Program-made: the position numbers and the translations under genes
The notes under the pieces: generated by a model
The model's database searches: none
The model's input: the letters and a program-made list of their open reading frames with translations, nothing else
Told to the model about the DNA's origin: nothing
Assembly (NCBI GenBank): GCA_020849625.1
Contig: JADLFV010000116.1
Span: forward strand, 1 to 42,384
Direction of reading: 5' to 3'
DNA: 42,384 nt
Source: Phycisphaeraceae bacterium
GTDB taxonomy: Bacteria; Planctomycetota; Phycisphaerae; Phycisphaerales; Phycisphaeraceae
Shown here: one piece after another, positions 1 through 7,832 of the stretch
How positions within the stretch are numbered: position 1 is the first letter of the stretch
Layout of the letters: every line of letters begins with the position of its first letter

Positions 1-40
1 ACGTCCGCCCGTGCCCGGATTCCAAGCGTTCAGAAACCCC

Positions 41-77
41 CGCCCCCCGGAAGTTGAAATAAATACTTCCGGGGGCG
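41..77. repeat. Inverted pair of the G-rich dispersed motif
   Basis: The left arm CGCCCCCCGGAAGT (41-54) and right arm ACTTCCGGGGGCG (65-77) are reverse complements apart from one extra C, with a ten-base A/T-rich loop. As RNA this would be a strong hairpin. A third copy in minus orientation lies at 134-145. The same core recurs across the window. Confidence 0.85.
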
Positions 78-241
78 GAGGCTGACAGGCGCGTCGCCTA
101 CCGGCTCTGCGGGGCCTCGGCGAAACTAGCCTTCCCCCCGGAAGTGATTCACTGCGCAAGCGGTGCGTCACGACGTAGTGTCGCCTTGCTGCGCGCGTGG
201 CGGATCTGGGCCGATCGGATCCGTCACGCGCCAGTGAGGTG

Positions 242-306
242 ATTTTTGATTGAGGATTTTTAACTGTTGATTGCCAATCAAAAATTCTCATTCCACAATC
301 AAAATC
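242..306. repeat. AT-rich fold-back repeat downstream of cysK
   Basis: ATTTTTGATTG (242-252) is matched in reverse complement by CAATCAAAAAT (275-285), and a further CAATCAAAATC follows at 296-306. The central TTGATTGCCAATCAA is itself palindromic. The block is AT-rich in an otherwise GC-rich region and has the unit-repeated, then inverted, layout of the other fold-back elements. It may end transcription of cysK. Confidence 0.65.
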
Positions 307-310
307 CCCA

Positions 311-1291
311 TCAGTCCATCAATCCCGCGAACATCGGGGTGGAGAGGTAGCGTTCGCCGAAGCTGGCGGCGATGGTGACCACCGTTTTGCCTTTGTTCTC
401 GCTCCTTGCGGCCCAGCGGCAGGCAGCGGCGACGTTGCCGCCGGAACTGATGCCGACGAACAGGCCTTCCTCGCGGGCGAGTTTCTTGGCCCAGTCGAAG
501 GCTTCGTCGTTGCCGACCTGTTCGGTGCCGTTGATCAGGGAGACGTCGAGATTCTTGGGTACGAAGCCGGCCCCGATGCCCTGGATTTTGTGCGGGCCGG
601 GCTTGACGGGTTTGCCTTGCAGGGTTTGCGTGATGACGGGCGAATCGACCGGTTCGACAGCGATGGAGATGAAGTCGCTGTTGTGTTTGCGGATGTATCG
701 GGTGACGCCGGTGATGGTGCCGCCGGTGCCGACGCCGGTGACCATGGCGTCGATGTTGCCGCCGGTGTCCTGCCAGATTTCGGCGCCGGTGGTGCGTTCA
801 TGGATATCGGGGTTGGCGGGATTGTCGAACTGCTGGGGCATCCAGGCGTTGGAGGTGGTGCCGACCAGTTCGGCTGCTTTTTCGATGGCGCCCTTCATGC
901 CTTTCTCCGCGGGGGTGAGCACCAGGTTGGCGCCCAGGCCGCGGAGCAGGGCCCGGCGTTCACGGCTCATCGACTCGGGCATGGTCAGCGTCAGCTTGTA
1001 TCCCTTGGCCGCGCAGACGAAGGCGAGCGCGATGCCGGTGTTACCGCTGGTCGGTTCGATGATGTGGGTGTTGGGGTTGAGGATGCCCTTGTCCTCGGCA
1101 GCCTCGATCATGGAGCGGCCGATGCGGTCCTTGACGCTGGCCATGGGATTGAAGAACTCGCACTTGACCAGCACCGTGGCCCAGGCCGGGGCGAGCTTGC
1201 GCAGCTTCACCAGCGGGGTGTTGTAGGTCGTTTCAATGATGTTGTCATAGACGGTGTTGCGGCTGGCGGTCGCATCGGCGGTGCTGCTCAT
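311..1291 (-). CDS. cysK: Cysteine synthase A (O-acetylserine sulfhydrylase)
   Basis: This PLP enzyme makes cysteine from O-acetylserine and sulfide in the cytoplasm. The 326-residue length is usual for the family. Visible motifs are the PLP lysine in NPMASVKDR (Lys54), the substrate loop EPTSGNTG (79-86), the phosphate-binding GTGGTITG (188-195) and GISSGGN (280-286). The ATG at 1291 is preceded on the minus strand by GGAG at good spacing. The gene is alone on its strand, divergent from the hydrolase-Tpx gene, with AT-rich inverted repeats after its stop. CysK and CysM are hard to separate by eye, but the length and motif set favour CysK. Confidence 0.95.
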   Translation of the reverse strand: MSSTADATASRNTVYDNIIETTYNTPLVKLRKLAPAWATVLVKCEFFNPMASVKDRIGRSMIEAAEDKGILNPNTHIIEPTSGNTGIALAFVCAAKGYKLTLTMPESMSRERRALLRGLGANLVLTPAEKGMKGAIEKAAELVGTTSNAWMPQQFDNPANPDIHERTTGAEIWQDTGGNIDAMVTGVGTGGTITGVTRYIRKHNSDFISIAVEPVDSPVITQTLQGKPVKPGPHKIQGIGAGFVPKNLDVSLINGTEQVGNDEAFDWAKKLAREEGLFVGISSGGNVAAACRWAARSENKGKTVVTIAASFGERYLSTPMFAGLMD

Positions 1292-1393
1292 CGTTTGTCT
1301 CCGGGGTGGGGCTTATGGCTGATTTCTAGTCTCATGTTAAGCACACCTGCGCCGAATCGCAATGGATCGGGCCAGAGAAGCTAAAATCGTGTC

Positions 1394-2836
1394 GTGGACC
1401 CTGAATCCCCACCCCCCAAACGCAAGCCCAGGCGAACCATGCGGCTGGTGACCATTGTCCTGCTGGGAATTGGAGCTTACTTGCTGCTTGTTCTTGGCTT
1501 ACAACGCGCGGTGCTGTTCCCGGTCCGACTGCTGCCCGACGTCCATGACGATACGCCGCCGCCGGGGGTCGAGGTGCTGACCCGCTCGGTCAACGGCGGC
1601 ACGGTGGAAGCCTGGCTGATGTTGCCAAGTGCTGGACAGGATGAGCCGCACCCGCTGGTGATTTTCGCCCACGGCAACGCTGAGTTGATCGACTTCTGGC
1701 CGCAGGCGCTCAAGCCGTACAACCAGCGCGGCGTTGTGGTGCTGCTGGTTGAGTATCGCGGCTATGGCAGAAGCGGCGGCAAACCATCGGAAGCGGACAT
1801 CGTCGCTGACTTTGTGAACTTCTACGACCAGGTTACGCAGCGGGCTGACATCGACGCCGATCACGTGATCCTGCACGGCCGATCCATCGGCGGCGGCATC
1901 GCGGCGCAGGTGGCCGCCAGACGTCGCTGTGCCGGACTCATTCTCGAATCCAGTTTCACCAGCGTGCCCGACGTCGCCCGCTCGTTCTTCGTGCCGGGAT
2001 TTCTGATCCGCGACAAGCTCGAGGTCCGTAGTGTCATCGCTGATCTGAAAGCACCCGTGCTGATCATGCACGGCCTGGACGATCGGGTGATTCGGCCGGT
2101 GCACGCGATGAACAACCATGCCGCCTGCCCCGGTTCGCAACTGGTTCTTTTCGAGCAGATGGGGCACAATGATCCGCCCCCGCACGAGCCGTACTGGGCA
2201 GCGATTGACGAACTTTTAACCCGTGCGGGGACGACCGCACTTCCGGGGGCGGGTGTCCCTTCGACGTCCGACACGGCGGGGCCTACAATGACCGCCTCAC
2301 CCCCAACAAGGAACCTGGCAATGATCGAACGAAAAGGCGTCGTCACACTCAAGGGCAACCCCGTCACCGTGCTGGGGCCGGAGTTGAAAATCGGGGAAAA
2401 GGCCCCGGATTTCACTCTCAAAGCCAACGACATGTCCGACAAAAAGCTGGCTGATTTCGCTGGCAAAGTCAAGATACTCAGCGTGGTTCCCTCGCTGGAC
2501 ACGGCGGTTTGCGACACCGAGACCCGCCGCTTCAATCAGGAGGCGGCCGGCCTGGGCGCTGACGTGGTGGTGCTGACCGTGAGCGTCGATACGCCCATGG
2601 CCCAGAAACGCTGGTGTGCCGCCGCGGGCGTGGACCGGGTGGTCACCCTGTCTGATTTCAAGGATCACAGCTTCGGCCTGGCCTATGGCGTACGGATCAA
2701 GGAAGTGGGCCTGCTGGCTCGGGTGGTCTTCGTGCTGGATCGAAACGACAAAATCGTTTACATTCAACGGGTGCCGGAAGTGGCCCAGGAGCCGGACTAT
2801 GCGGCGATCCTGGCGGCGGCGGCCAAAGTGCAATGA
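1394..2836 (+). CDS. Alpha/beta hydrolase fused in frame to thiol peroxidase
   Basis: One uninterrupted frame of 480 codons covers two unrelated domains. Residues 1-280 are a membrane-anchored serine hydrolase of the BEM46/YqkD type: a basic N-terminus, one membrane segment (about 17-36), HGN oxyanion motif (93-95), nucleophile Ser164 in GRSIG, acidic residue in GLDD (227-230) and His258 in GHND. Residues 281-309 are a Pro/Thr/Gly-rich linker containing a copy of the G-rich motif. From Met310 the sequence is a complete Tpx. The hydrolase may instead start at ATG 1439, directly before the membrane segment. A joined protein would place an N-terminal anchor on a peroxidase that is normally free. 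Because an excellent ribosome site precedes Met310, I think Tpx is at least partly made alone; the fusion could also reflect loss of the hydrolase stop or a sequencing error. Confidence 0.75.
   Translation: MDPESPPPKRKPRRTMRLVTIVLLGIGAYLLLVLGLQRAVLFPVRLLPDVHDDTPPPGVEVLTRSVNGGTVEAWLMLPSAGQDEPHPLVIFAHGNAELIDFWPQALKPYNQRGVVVLLVEYRGYGRSGGKPSEADIVADFVNFYDQVTQRADIDADHVILHGRSIGGGIAAQVAARRRCAGLILESSFTSVPDVARSFFVPGFLIRDKLEVRSVIADLKAPVLIMHGLDDRVIRPVHAMNNHAACPGSQLVLFEQMGHNDPPPHEPYWAAIDELLTRAGTTALPGAGVPSTSDTAGPTMTASPPTRNLAMIERKGVVTLKGNPVTVLGPELKIGEKAPDFTLKANDMSDKKLADFAGKVKILSVVPSLDTAVCDTETRRFNQEAAGLGADVVVLTVSVDTPMAQKRWCAAAGVDRVVTLSDFKDHSFGLAYGVRIKEVGLLARVVFVLDRNDKIVYIQRVPEVAQEPDYAAILAAAAKVQ
2239..2253 (+). 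repeat. G-rich dispersed motif in the hydrolase-Tpx linker
   Basis: ACTTCCGGGGGCGGG lies in the stretch joining the hydrolase and Tpx domains. It encodes the LPGAG part of the linker. Insertion of this motif is one way the two genes could have become a single frame. Confidence 0.75.
2321..2836 (+). CDS. tpx: Thiol peroxidase (Tpx), internal start within the fused frame
   Basis: This entry is the Tpx domain of the preceding frame as it would be made from its own ATG. It has 171 residues, the normal Tpx length, and begins near the family's usual N-terminus (VTLKGNPVTV). The peroxidatic cysteine is in PSLDTAVC (Cys64 here) and the resolving cysteine in KRWC (Cys99), the spacing of atypical 2-Cys Tpx, which reduces peroxides using thioredoxin. 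AAGGA at 2308-2312 sits eight bases before the ATG. The stop codon TGA (2834-2836) overlaps an ATG at 2833; the next gene probably starts at 2863. Confidence 0.85.
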   Translation: MIERKGVVTLKGNPVTVLGPELKIGEKAPDFTLKANDMSDKKLADFAGKVKILSVVPSLDTAVCDTETRRFNQEAAGLGADVVVLTVSVDTPMAQKRWCAAAGVDRVVTLSDFKDHSFGLAYGVRIKEVGLLARVVFVLDRNDKIVYIQRVPEVAQEPDYAAILAAAAKVQ

Positions 2837-2862
2837 TCGAAATGCTTAATGGGAGTTCGGCC

Positions 2863-3348
2863 ATGAAGAAAAAGGTGCTGCTCAGCTCGGCGGTCTTCGT
2901 CATGATCCTGGCGGCCACGCTCGGGTGGCAACAGCGGTCCGAAGCGATCCCCGCCAGCACGCAGTTCGACGTCCGCGTGCTCGCTGCGGTATGGGAGAAC
3001 TTCAACACCACGCGCGACAAGACCAGTTTCGTGAGCACCGGCCAGGTTGTCGTCGGCCATGAGAAGGCCTTCGTCAAGATCGACGACATCACCAGCGGCG
3101 CCGACTCGATCTCCTTCGATCTCGGCACGTTGGAATCCACCTATACGGGCAACCTCTATCTGGGCGAAGGCCTGGTTTTCGTCAACGTCGGCGGCAATTC
3201 CTACACGATCTACACCAAGGTCGTCCTGCGCCTTCAACAATTGCGCAATCGCACGTGGGTGACAACCGTCTTCATCCACGGCGGTCATCACCAGACTATG
3301 TTACGTGTCCGTATCCGCGGCGTCGGCCAGGTCGGGGCCGCCCTCTGA
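2863..3348 (+). CDS. Small secreted protein of unknown function, paralogue A
   Basis: The product is about 161 residues from ATG 2863, which has GGGAG upstream; an ATG at 2833 would add ten residues before the basic start MKKK and is less likely. A signal peptide (MKKKVLLSSAVFVMILAATL) is followed by a probable cleavage region near EAIPAS. The mature part is beta-rich, with no domain I can name. It resembles the next gene: both have an F-D/N-x-x-V strand, a GQxVV segment and a GxDSxxFD motif, so they are likely a tandem duplication. It follows tpx closely and may be co-transcribed. It should be exported to the periplasm or cell surface. Confidence 0.7.
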   Translation: MKKKVLLSSAVFVMILAATLGWQQRSEAIPASTQFDVRVLAAVWENFNTTRDKTSFVSTGQVVVGHEKAFVKIDDITSGADSISFDLGTLESTYTGNLYLGEGLVFVNVGGNSYTIYTKVVLRLQQLRNRTWVTTVFIHGGHHQTMLRVRIRGVGQVGAAL

Positions 3349-3503
3349 TCGCGCCGCTCCGGGTGATCGGCTCATAGCTGCGGTCCATTTTAAGCACGGA
3401 TGCAATAGCGGCGCCCATGAGGCGTTGGTCCGGGCGACGGCCGTTTCGTTCCATCGCGTGGTTCATCCCAACGTCGTGATCCTCTAGAAAAAAGGAGACA
3501 GCT

Positions 3504-3995
3504 ATGAGACGAATGTTGCTCGCATCGATGCTGATCGCGGCCGTGGCGGGACTGTCGGCCATGTCCTGGGCCGCGGTCGGCGATCAACGTCCGGCCGAGT
3601 TGTTCAACCTGCATGTGCACAGTCTGGTCGTGCAGCCGGGCCCCGACGGGCAACCGGCCCGCACCATCTTTCGTGATGGAACGGGCCAGGCCGTCGTGGA
3701 TGGCGGCAAAATGTCCCTGATCATCGACACCCTGGAGAACGGCGACGATTCGGTCGCCTTCGACCCGTCTGAGTTGAACTATCATCCGCGTGTTCGCGTT
3801 TTCGCTGGTCCCGGGGCCGCGACCGTGACGATCGATGGCGTGCAGACTGCTTTGGACGTCAAGCAAGTGATGCGGGTCCGAATCAGCCGGGCTGGTCCCT
3901 TCGTGCGTGGGATCATCGCAGGCAAGACGGAGGACGGCAGCGTGAAACTGCTCACCGGCGTACGCGGCCGGGCGGCGTGGTTAAACAGTGAGTGA
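3504..3995 (+). CDS. Small secreted protein of unknown function, paralogue B
   Basis: The 163-residue product begins with a clear signal peptide (MRRMLLASMLIAAVAGLSAM, cleavage likely after SWA) and is otherwise beta-rich. ATG 3504 follows AAGGAGA at ideal spacing. It shares with the upstream gene the GQAVVDGGKM / GQVVVGHEKA region and the NGDDSVAFD / SGADSISFD motif, so I infer a shared ancestor. No catalytic motif or known domain is visible. A strong terminator follows at 4072-4100, ending the unit that begins with the hydrolase-Tpx gene or with paralogue A. Confidence 0.7.
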   Translation: MRRMLLASMLIAAVAGLSAMSWAAVGDQRPAELFNLHVHSLVVQPGPDGQPARTIFRDGTGQAVVDGGKMSLIIDTLENGDDSVAFDPSELNYHPRVRVFAGPGAATVTIDGVQTALDVKQVMRVRISRAGPFVRGIIAGKTEDGSVKLLTGVRGRAAWLNSE

Positions 3996-4071
3996 TCCAT
4001 GACGCGACCCATGGCGTCGCTTCGCAGCGTGATGCGACCTCACGCAGAATTCATCCATCACAAAACCCCAC

Positions 4072-4100
4072 AGCCGAGGCCATGTGCCTCGGCTTTTTTA
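4072..4100 (+). terminator. Rho-independent terminator after the secreted-protein pair
   Basis: The stem AGCCGAGGC / GCCTCGGCT with loop CATGT is followed directly by a run of T. This is a textbook intrinsic terminator and separates the secreted proteins from the aldo/keto reductase. Confidence 0.9.
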
Positions 4101-4158
4101 TTGTCCCGATTGATCAGCCCTGCTAACCTGACGTCTGGAACACCATCAAGGAGACGTC

Positions 4159-5175
<1,017 letters not shown>

Positions 5176-5187
5176 GCAAGAATGCCT

Positions 5188-5292
5188 TGAACCGCCGAGA
5201 CGCCAAGAGCGCCAAGACGGAAAAGTGTGTGATATAGATGCAGAATTGTTGTCGTTTGTATTGCTTGGCGCTCTTGGCGTCTTGGCGGTTCA
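5188..5292. repeat. Fold-back repeat built on GCCAAGA
   Basis: The left arm (5188-5216) starts TGAACCGCCGAGACGCCAAG and continues AGCGCCAAG. The right arm (5264-5292) is its reverse complement with one mismatch. Arms of 29 bases flank an AT-rich loop of about 47 bases. Within each arm the unit CGCCAAGA is repeated. The element fills the gap between the aldo/keto reductase and the Nudix gene. Confidence 0.9.
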
Positions 5293-5304
5293 GCCCGATT
5301 AACC

Positions 5305-5730
5305 ATGACGCAACGACCTGTTCACAGTGATGGCCGAATCCACGGAGCGGTGGTGGGACTGCGCCGCGACGACGGGCGCTGGCTGCTGATCCGGCGGGGT
5401 GACAAGGTGCTGCTGTCGCCCGGCGGCGTGTGTTTTCCCGGCGGGGGCATCGAGATCGGCGAAGCCCCGGAAGCCGCGGCCGTGCGCGAGATCCGCGAAG
5501 AGCTGGGCGTCGAAGTCGATCTGGTCAAAAAGGTCTGGGACTACGACTGCCCCGACCGCCCGCTGCGCCTGATCGGGTACCTGGGCTCAACCGCCACTAT
5601 GAATTTCAAGCCCGACCCCTACGAGGTGGCGGAACTGCTGTGGCTCTCCCGCGCGCAGGTGGCTGCCTATCCCGACGTGATCCCCGGCACCATGCAGTTC
5701 ATCGAGCAACTGGAAGCGGCCTGCGATTAA
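5305..5730 (+). CDS. Nudix family hydrolase
   Basis: A 141-residue protein with a perfect Nudix box at residues 47-69 (G-x5-E-x7-R-E-I-x-E-E-L-G-V). Such enzymes cleave a nucleoside diphosphate linked to another group using Mg2+ bound by the box glutamates. The substrate cannot be told from sequence; the size and layout fit housekeeping nucleotide or coenzyme hydrolases. The start ATG 5305 lies twelve bases after the right arm of the fold-back repeat, with no strong ribosome site visible. Its stop overlaps by four bases the stop of the convergent membrane-protein gene. Confidence 0.9.
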   Translation: MTQRPVHSDGRIHGAVVGLRRDDGRWLLIRRGDKVLLSPGGVCFPGGGIEIGEAPEAAAVREIREELGVEVDLVKKVWDYDCPDRPLRLIGYLGSTATMNFKPDPYEVAELLWLSRAQVAAYPDVIPGTMQFIEQLEAACD

Positions 5731-6077
5731 CGCACCGGCGCCAGCAGAAACACCGCCACGATGGCCAGGCCGGTCATCAAACCCGCCAGCAGCGGCCAAC
5801 CCCTGCGGTAGCCGGCAATCCGCGTCAGCCAGGCCCAGTTGATCACCAGGTGCACGAGCATGACGCTGCAGAATCCCAGGGCCACGTACAGGTGCAGATC
5901 GCCCCATTCGTGACGGGTCAAACCAAATACCTGCGCAAGCGGTTCGCCATGTCTGCCGCCTGATGCTCGACCCAGCCCGTGCGGCAATCGCAGCCACATC
6001 AGCAGCCCCGTGCCCAGCATGAAGCACAGCGACAGGTAAAGCAGCAGGTTCAATACGCGGCGAATCCAGTATTTCAT
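5727..6077 (-). CDS. DUF4405-like integral membrane protein
   Basis: From the ATG at 6077 the product has 116 residues. Three hydrophobic segments are visible: about 8-26, 60-80 and 93-112. Histidines in WGDLHLY and MLVHLVINW sit in or near membrane segments, as in DUF4405 proteins that resemble cytochrome b561-like heme binders. I start here because the 14 codons upstream are not membrane-like and carry no signal. It is downstream of the DinB-like gene on the same strand. Heme binding is inference from the family pattern. Confidence 0.75.
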   Translation of the reverse strand: MKYWIRRVLNLLLYLSLCFMLGTGLLMWLRLPHGLGRASGGRHGEPLAQVFGLTRHEWGDLHLYVALGFCSVMLVHLVINWAWLTRIAGYRRGWPLLAGLMTGLAIVAVFLLAPVR

Positions 6078-6146
6078 GGCATAGCTTTCCGTTGCACGCC
6101 CAGAGATTAAAACGCACAACGGCCGGACATCCTGCGGTATTGCGGC

Positions 6147-6626
6147 TCAGCGACTTTCCAGCTTTTTGAGCTTGCAGGCAATAAAAGGTAAATGGTGATC
6201 GAGGTGATCGGCGTAGCGTTGCAGCAGCCGCTCCAGCGTCACTGCACCATCGACGCTGTGCAGGCCGCTGCGCTGGAACTCGGCGTCGGACAATTGCCGC
6301 AGCACGCGCGCCCATTGTCGCCGGCCGATGTCGAACAGCATGGCGGCTTCGTCCATCGATTGGGCGTGCGGGTGCAGCTTTTCGATGAAGGCCGTCTCGT
6401 CCGCGTTGGCCAGGGCCGGGCGCTCTTCCGCCACCACGCGCTTCATGCGATCGATGCCGATGGCGTCCATGTCCGCAAGGTGGATGACGAGCTCATGGAT
6501 CGACCACGTGCCCGGGGCGCTGCGCAACTTGGCGATGTCGGGCGACACCGTCTTGATCGCCCCGCGCAGTTGCAGGCCGCCGTCCTCGAAGCGATCGATC
6601 AGTTCTGAGTGCATGTTGATAGGCAT
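6147..6626 (-). CDS. DinB-superfamily protein
   Basis: About 159 residues from the ATG at 6626; ATG 6614 is equally possible, and neither has a good ribosome site. The helical bundle has three characteristic histidine positions of the DinB/YfiT metal-binding superfamily: one in WSIHELVIHLAD and two in YADHLDHHLPF. These proteins are thiol or metal-dependent transferase-like and often stress related; no specific reaction can be assigned. The fba terminator lies directly upstream, so expression needs either read-through or a local promoter. Confidence 0.75.
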   Translation of the reverse strand: MPINMHSELIDRFEDGGLQLRGAIKTVSPDIAKLRSAPGTWSIHELVIHLADMDAIGIDRMKRVVAEERPALANADETAFIEKLHPHAQSMDEAAMLFDIGRRQWARVLRQLSDAEFQRSGLHSVDGAVTLERLLQRYADHLDHHLPFIACKLKKLESR

Positions 6627-6634
6627 GGGGGTCA

Positions 6635-6671
6635 GTGTAAACGAAAGCCGCCCCACTGAAAGTGGGGCGGC
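6635..6671 (-). terminator. Rho-independent terminator of fba
   Basis: A perfect 11-bp stem (GCCGCCCCACT at 6647-6657, AGTGGGGCGGC at 6661-6671) with a three-base loop is followed on the minus strand by TTTCGTTT. It lies 27 bases after the fba stop. Confidence 0.88.
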
Positions 6672-6698
6672 CTCGAATACACACAGGGGTCGATCGAC

Positions 6699-7739
6699 TT
6701 AACTTCCGGGGGCCAGGGTCTTGCCCACGCAGCGCAGGTCGTTGCAGGCTTCCTTGACGCGCTCGGCCATGGCGGACTCGGCGGCCTTGAGGTAGGCGCG
6801 GGGGTCGTAGATCTTCTTGCTGCCGACTTCGCCGTCGATCTTCATGACGTTGTCGTAGTTCTTGAACATGTAGTCCGCGATGGCGCGGGTGAAGGCGTAC
6901 TGGCAGTCGGTGTCCACGTTCATCTTGACCACGCCGTAGTCCAGCGTCTCGTGAATCTCGTGCTTCTCGCTGCCCGAGCCGCCGTGGAAGACCAGCCAGA
7001 ACTTGGCGTCTTTGCCGAACTTGGCCTTGATGGCGTCCTGGCCCTGCTTGAGAATCTTGGGCTTGAGCTTGACCGCGCCGGGCTTGTAGGCCCCGTGCAC
7101 GTTGCCGAAGGTCGCGGCGAACATGTACTTGCCGTCCTTGACTTCGCTGAGGCGCTCATAGACGTAGCACATATCCTCGGGCGTGGTATAGAGCTTCTCG
7201 GAGGGCGTGTCGTGAGAACCGGCGGCGCCGTCTTCTTCACCACCGACGACGCCGGCCTCGACCTCGATGATCTGGCCGATCTTGGCCATGCGCTTAAACA
7301 ACTTGACCGACAGGTCCATGTTGTCCTTCAGCGCGATGGCCGAGGCGTCGAGCATGTGCGACTGGTACAGCGGCATCTTGCCGGCCGCCACGCGGCGCTC
7401 GGACTCTTCGATCAGCGGCACCATGAACTTGTCAACCACGTCCGGCTGGCAGTGGTCGGTGTGGATGGCGACGTTGACCTTGAGCTTGGCGGCTGCGCGG
7501 TGAATGTGCTCGGCAATGCTGATGGCGCCCAGCACCATGTCGCCCACAGCCTGGCCGGCGGCGAACTTGCCCGCGCCGGTGGAGACCTGGATGATGCCGT
7601 CGCTTTTGAGCTCAGCGAAAGCCTTCAGGGCCGCGTTGGCGGTGATTTCACTGGTGACGTTGATCGCTGGATAGGCGAAGTGGTTGTCATACGCATTTTC
7701 CAGCATCCGGCAGTACGTTTTGTAATCCGCAATGGGCAT
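6699..7739 (-). CDS. fba: Class II fructose-bisphosphate aldolase
   Basis: The 346-residue product cleaves fructose 1,6-bisphosphate to two triose phosphates in glycolysis and acts in reverse in gluconeogenesis. It is the zinc-dependent class IIA (FbaA-like) form. HTDHC at 93-97 carries the catalytic Asp and a zinc histidine; YQSHMLDAS, the glycine-rich VFHGGSGS loop and VVKMNVDTDCQ are conserved. I start at ATG 7739 because GAGG lies just upstream and homology begins here; the open frame extends 94 codons further but that part is not aldolase-like and overlaps argJ. The last codons (LAPGS) are encoded by a copy of the G-rich motif, so the tail may be acquired. Divergent from argJ. Confidence 0.95.
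   Translation of the reverse strand: MPIADYKTYCRMLENAYDNHFAYPAINVTSEITANAALKAFAELKSDGIIQVSTGAGKFAAGQAVGDMVLGAISIAEHIHRAAAKLKVNVAIHTDHCQPDVVDKFMVPLIEESERRVAAGKMPLYQSHMLDASAIALKDNMDLSVKLFKRMAKIGQIIEVEAGVVGGEEDGAAGSHDTPSEKLYTTPEDMCYVYERLSEVKDGKYMFAATFGNVHGAYKPGAVKLKPKILKQGQDAIKAKFGKDAKFWLVFHGGSGSEKHEIHETLDYGVVKMNVDTDCQYAFTRAIADYMFKNYDNVMKIDGEVGSKKIYDPRAYLKAAESAMAERVKEACNDLRCVGKTLAPGS
6702..6713 (+). repeat. G-rich dispersed motif at the 3' end of fba
   Basis: ACTTCCGGGGGC on the plus strand encodes, on the minus strand, the last residues of Fba (APGS) and leads directly into its stop codon. Confidence 0.7.
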
Positions 7740-7832
7740 GGTAAAACCTCGAAACGTGTGGGGGGAACGGTAGGGGGGTAAAACGAAACGGGCGGATTCT
7801 ATCGCAAAGTCCGCCGTGGAGCGAATGGCCCG

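Larger units (their letters stand above)
1..310. other. Non-coding stretch rich in inverted repeats
   Basis: I see no convincing gene in this first stretch, which lies downstream of the minus-strand cysK. It holds three copies of the G-rich dispersed motif (43-54, 65-77 and 134-145; the first two form an inverted pair) and, at 242-306, an AT-rich set of inverted repeats built on TTTGATTG and CAATCAAA. The AT-rich block is the likely place for cysK transcription to end, but it does not form a textbook hairpin plus T-run. The segment between about 146 and 240 shows nothing I recognise. Confidence 0.6.

Noticed and set aside
3996-4071. Small RNA or short ORF between the secreted protein and its terminator
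   Set aside because: There are short repeats of GATGCGACC-like sequence, but no ribosome site with a plausible peptide and no promoter.
5188-5292. Intrinsic terminator
   Set aside because: The loop is about 47 bases and no T-run follows either arm. The structure is better described as a repeat element.
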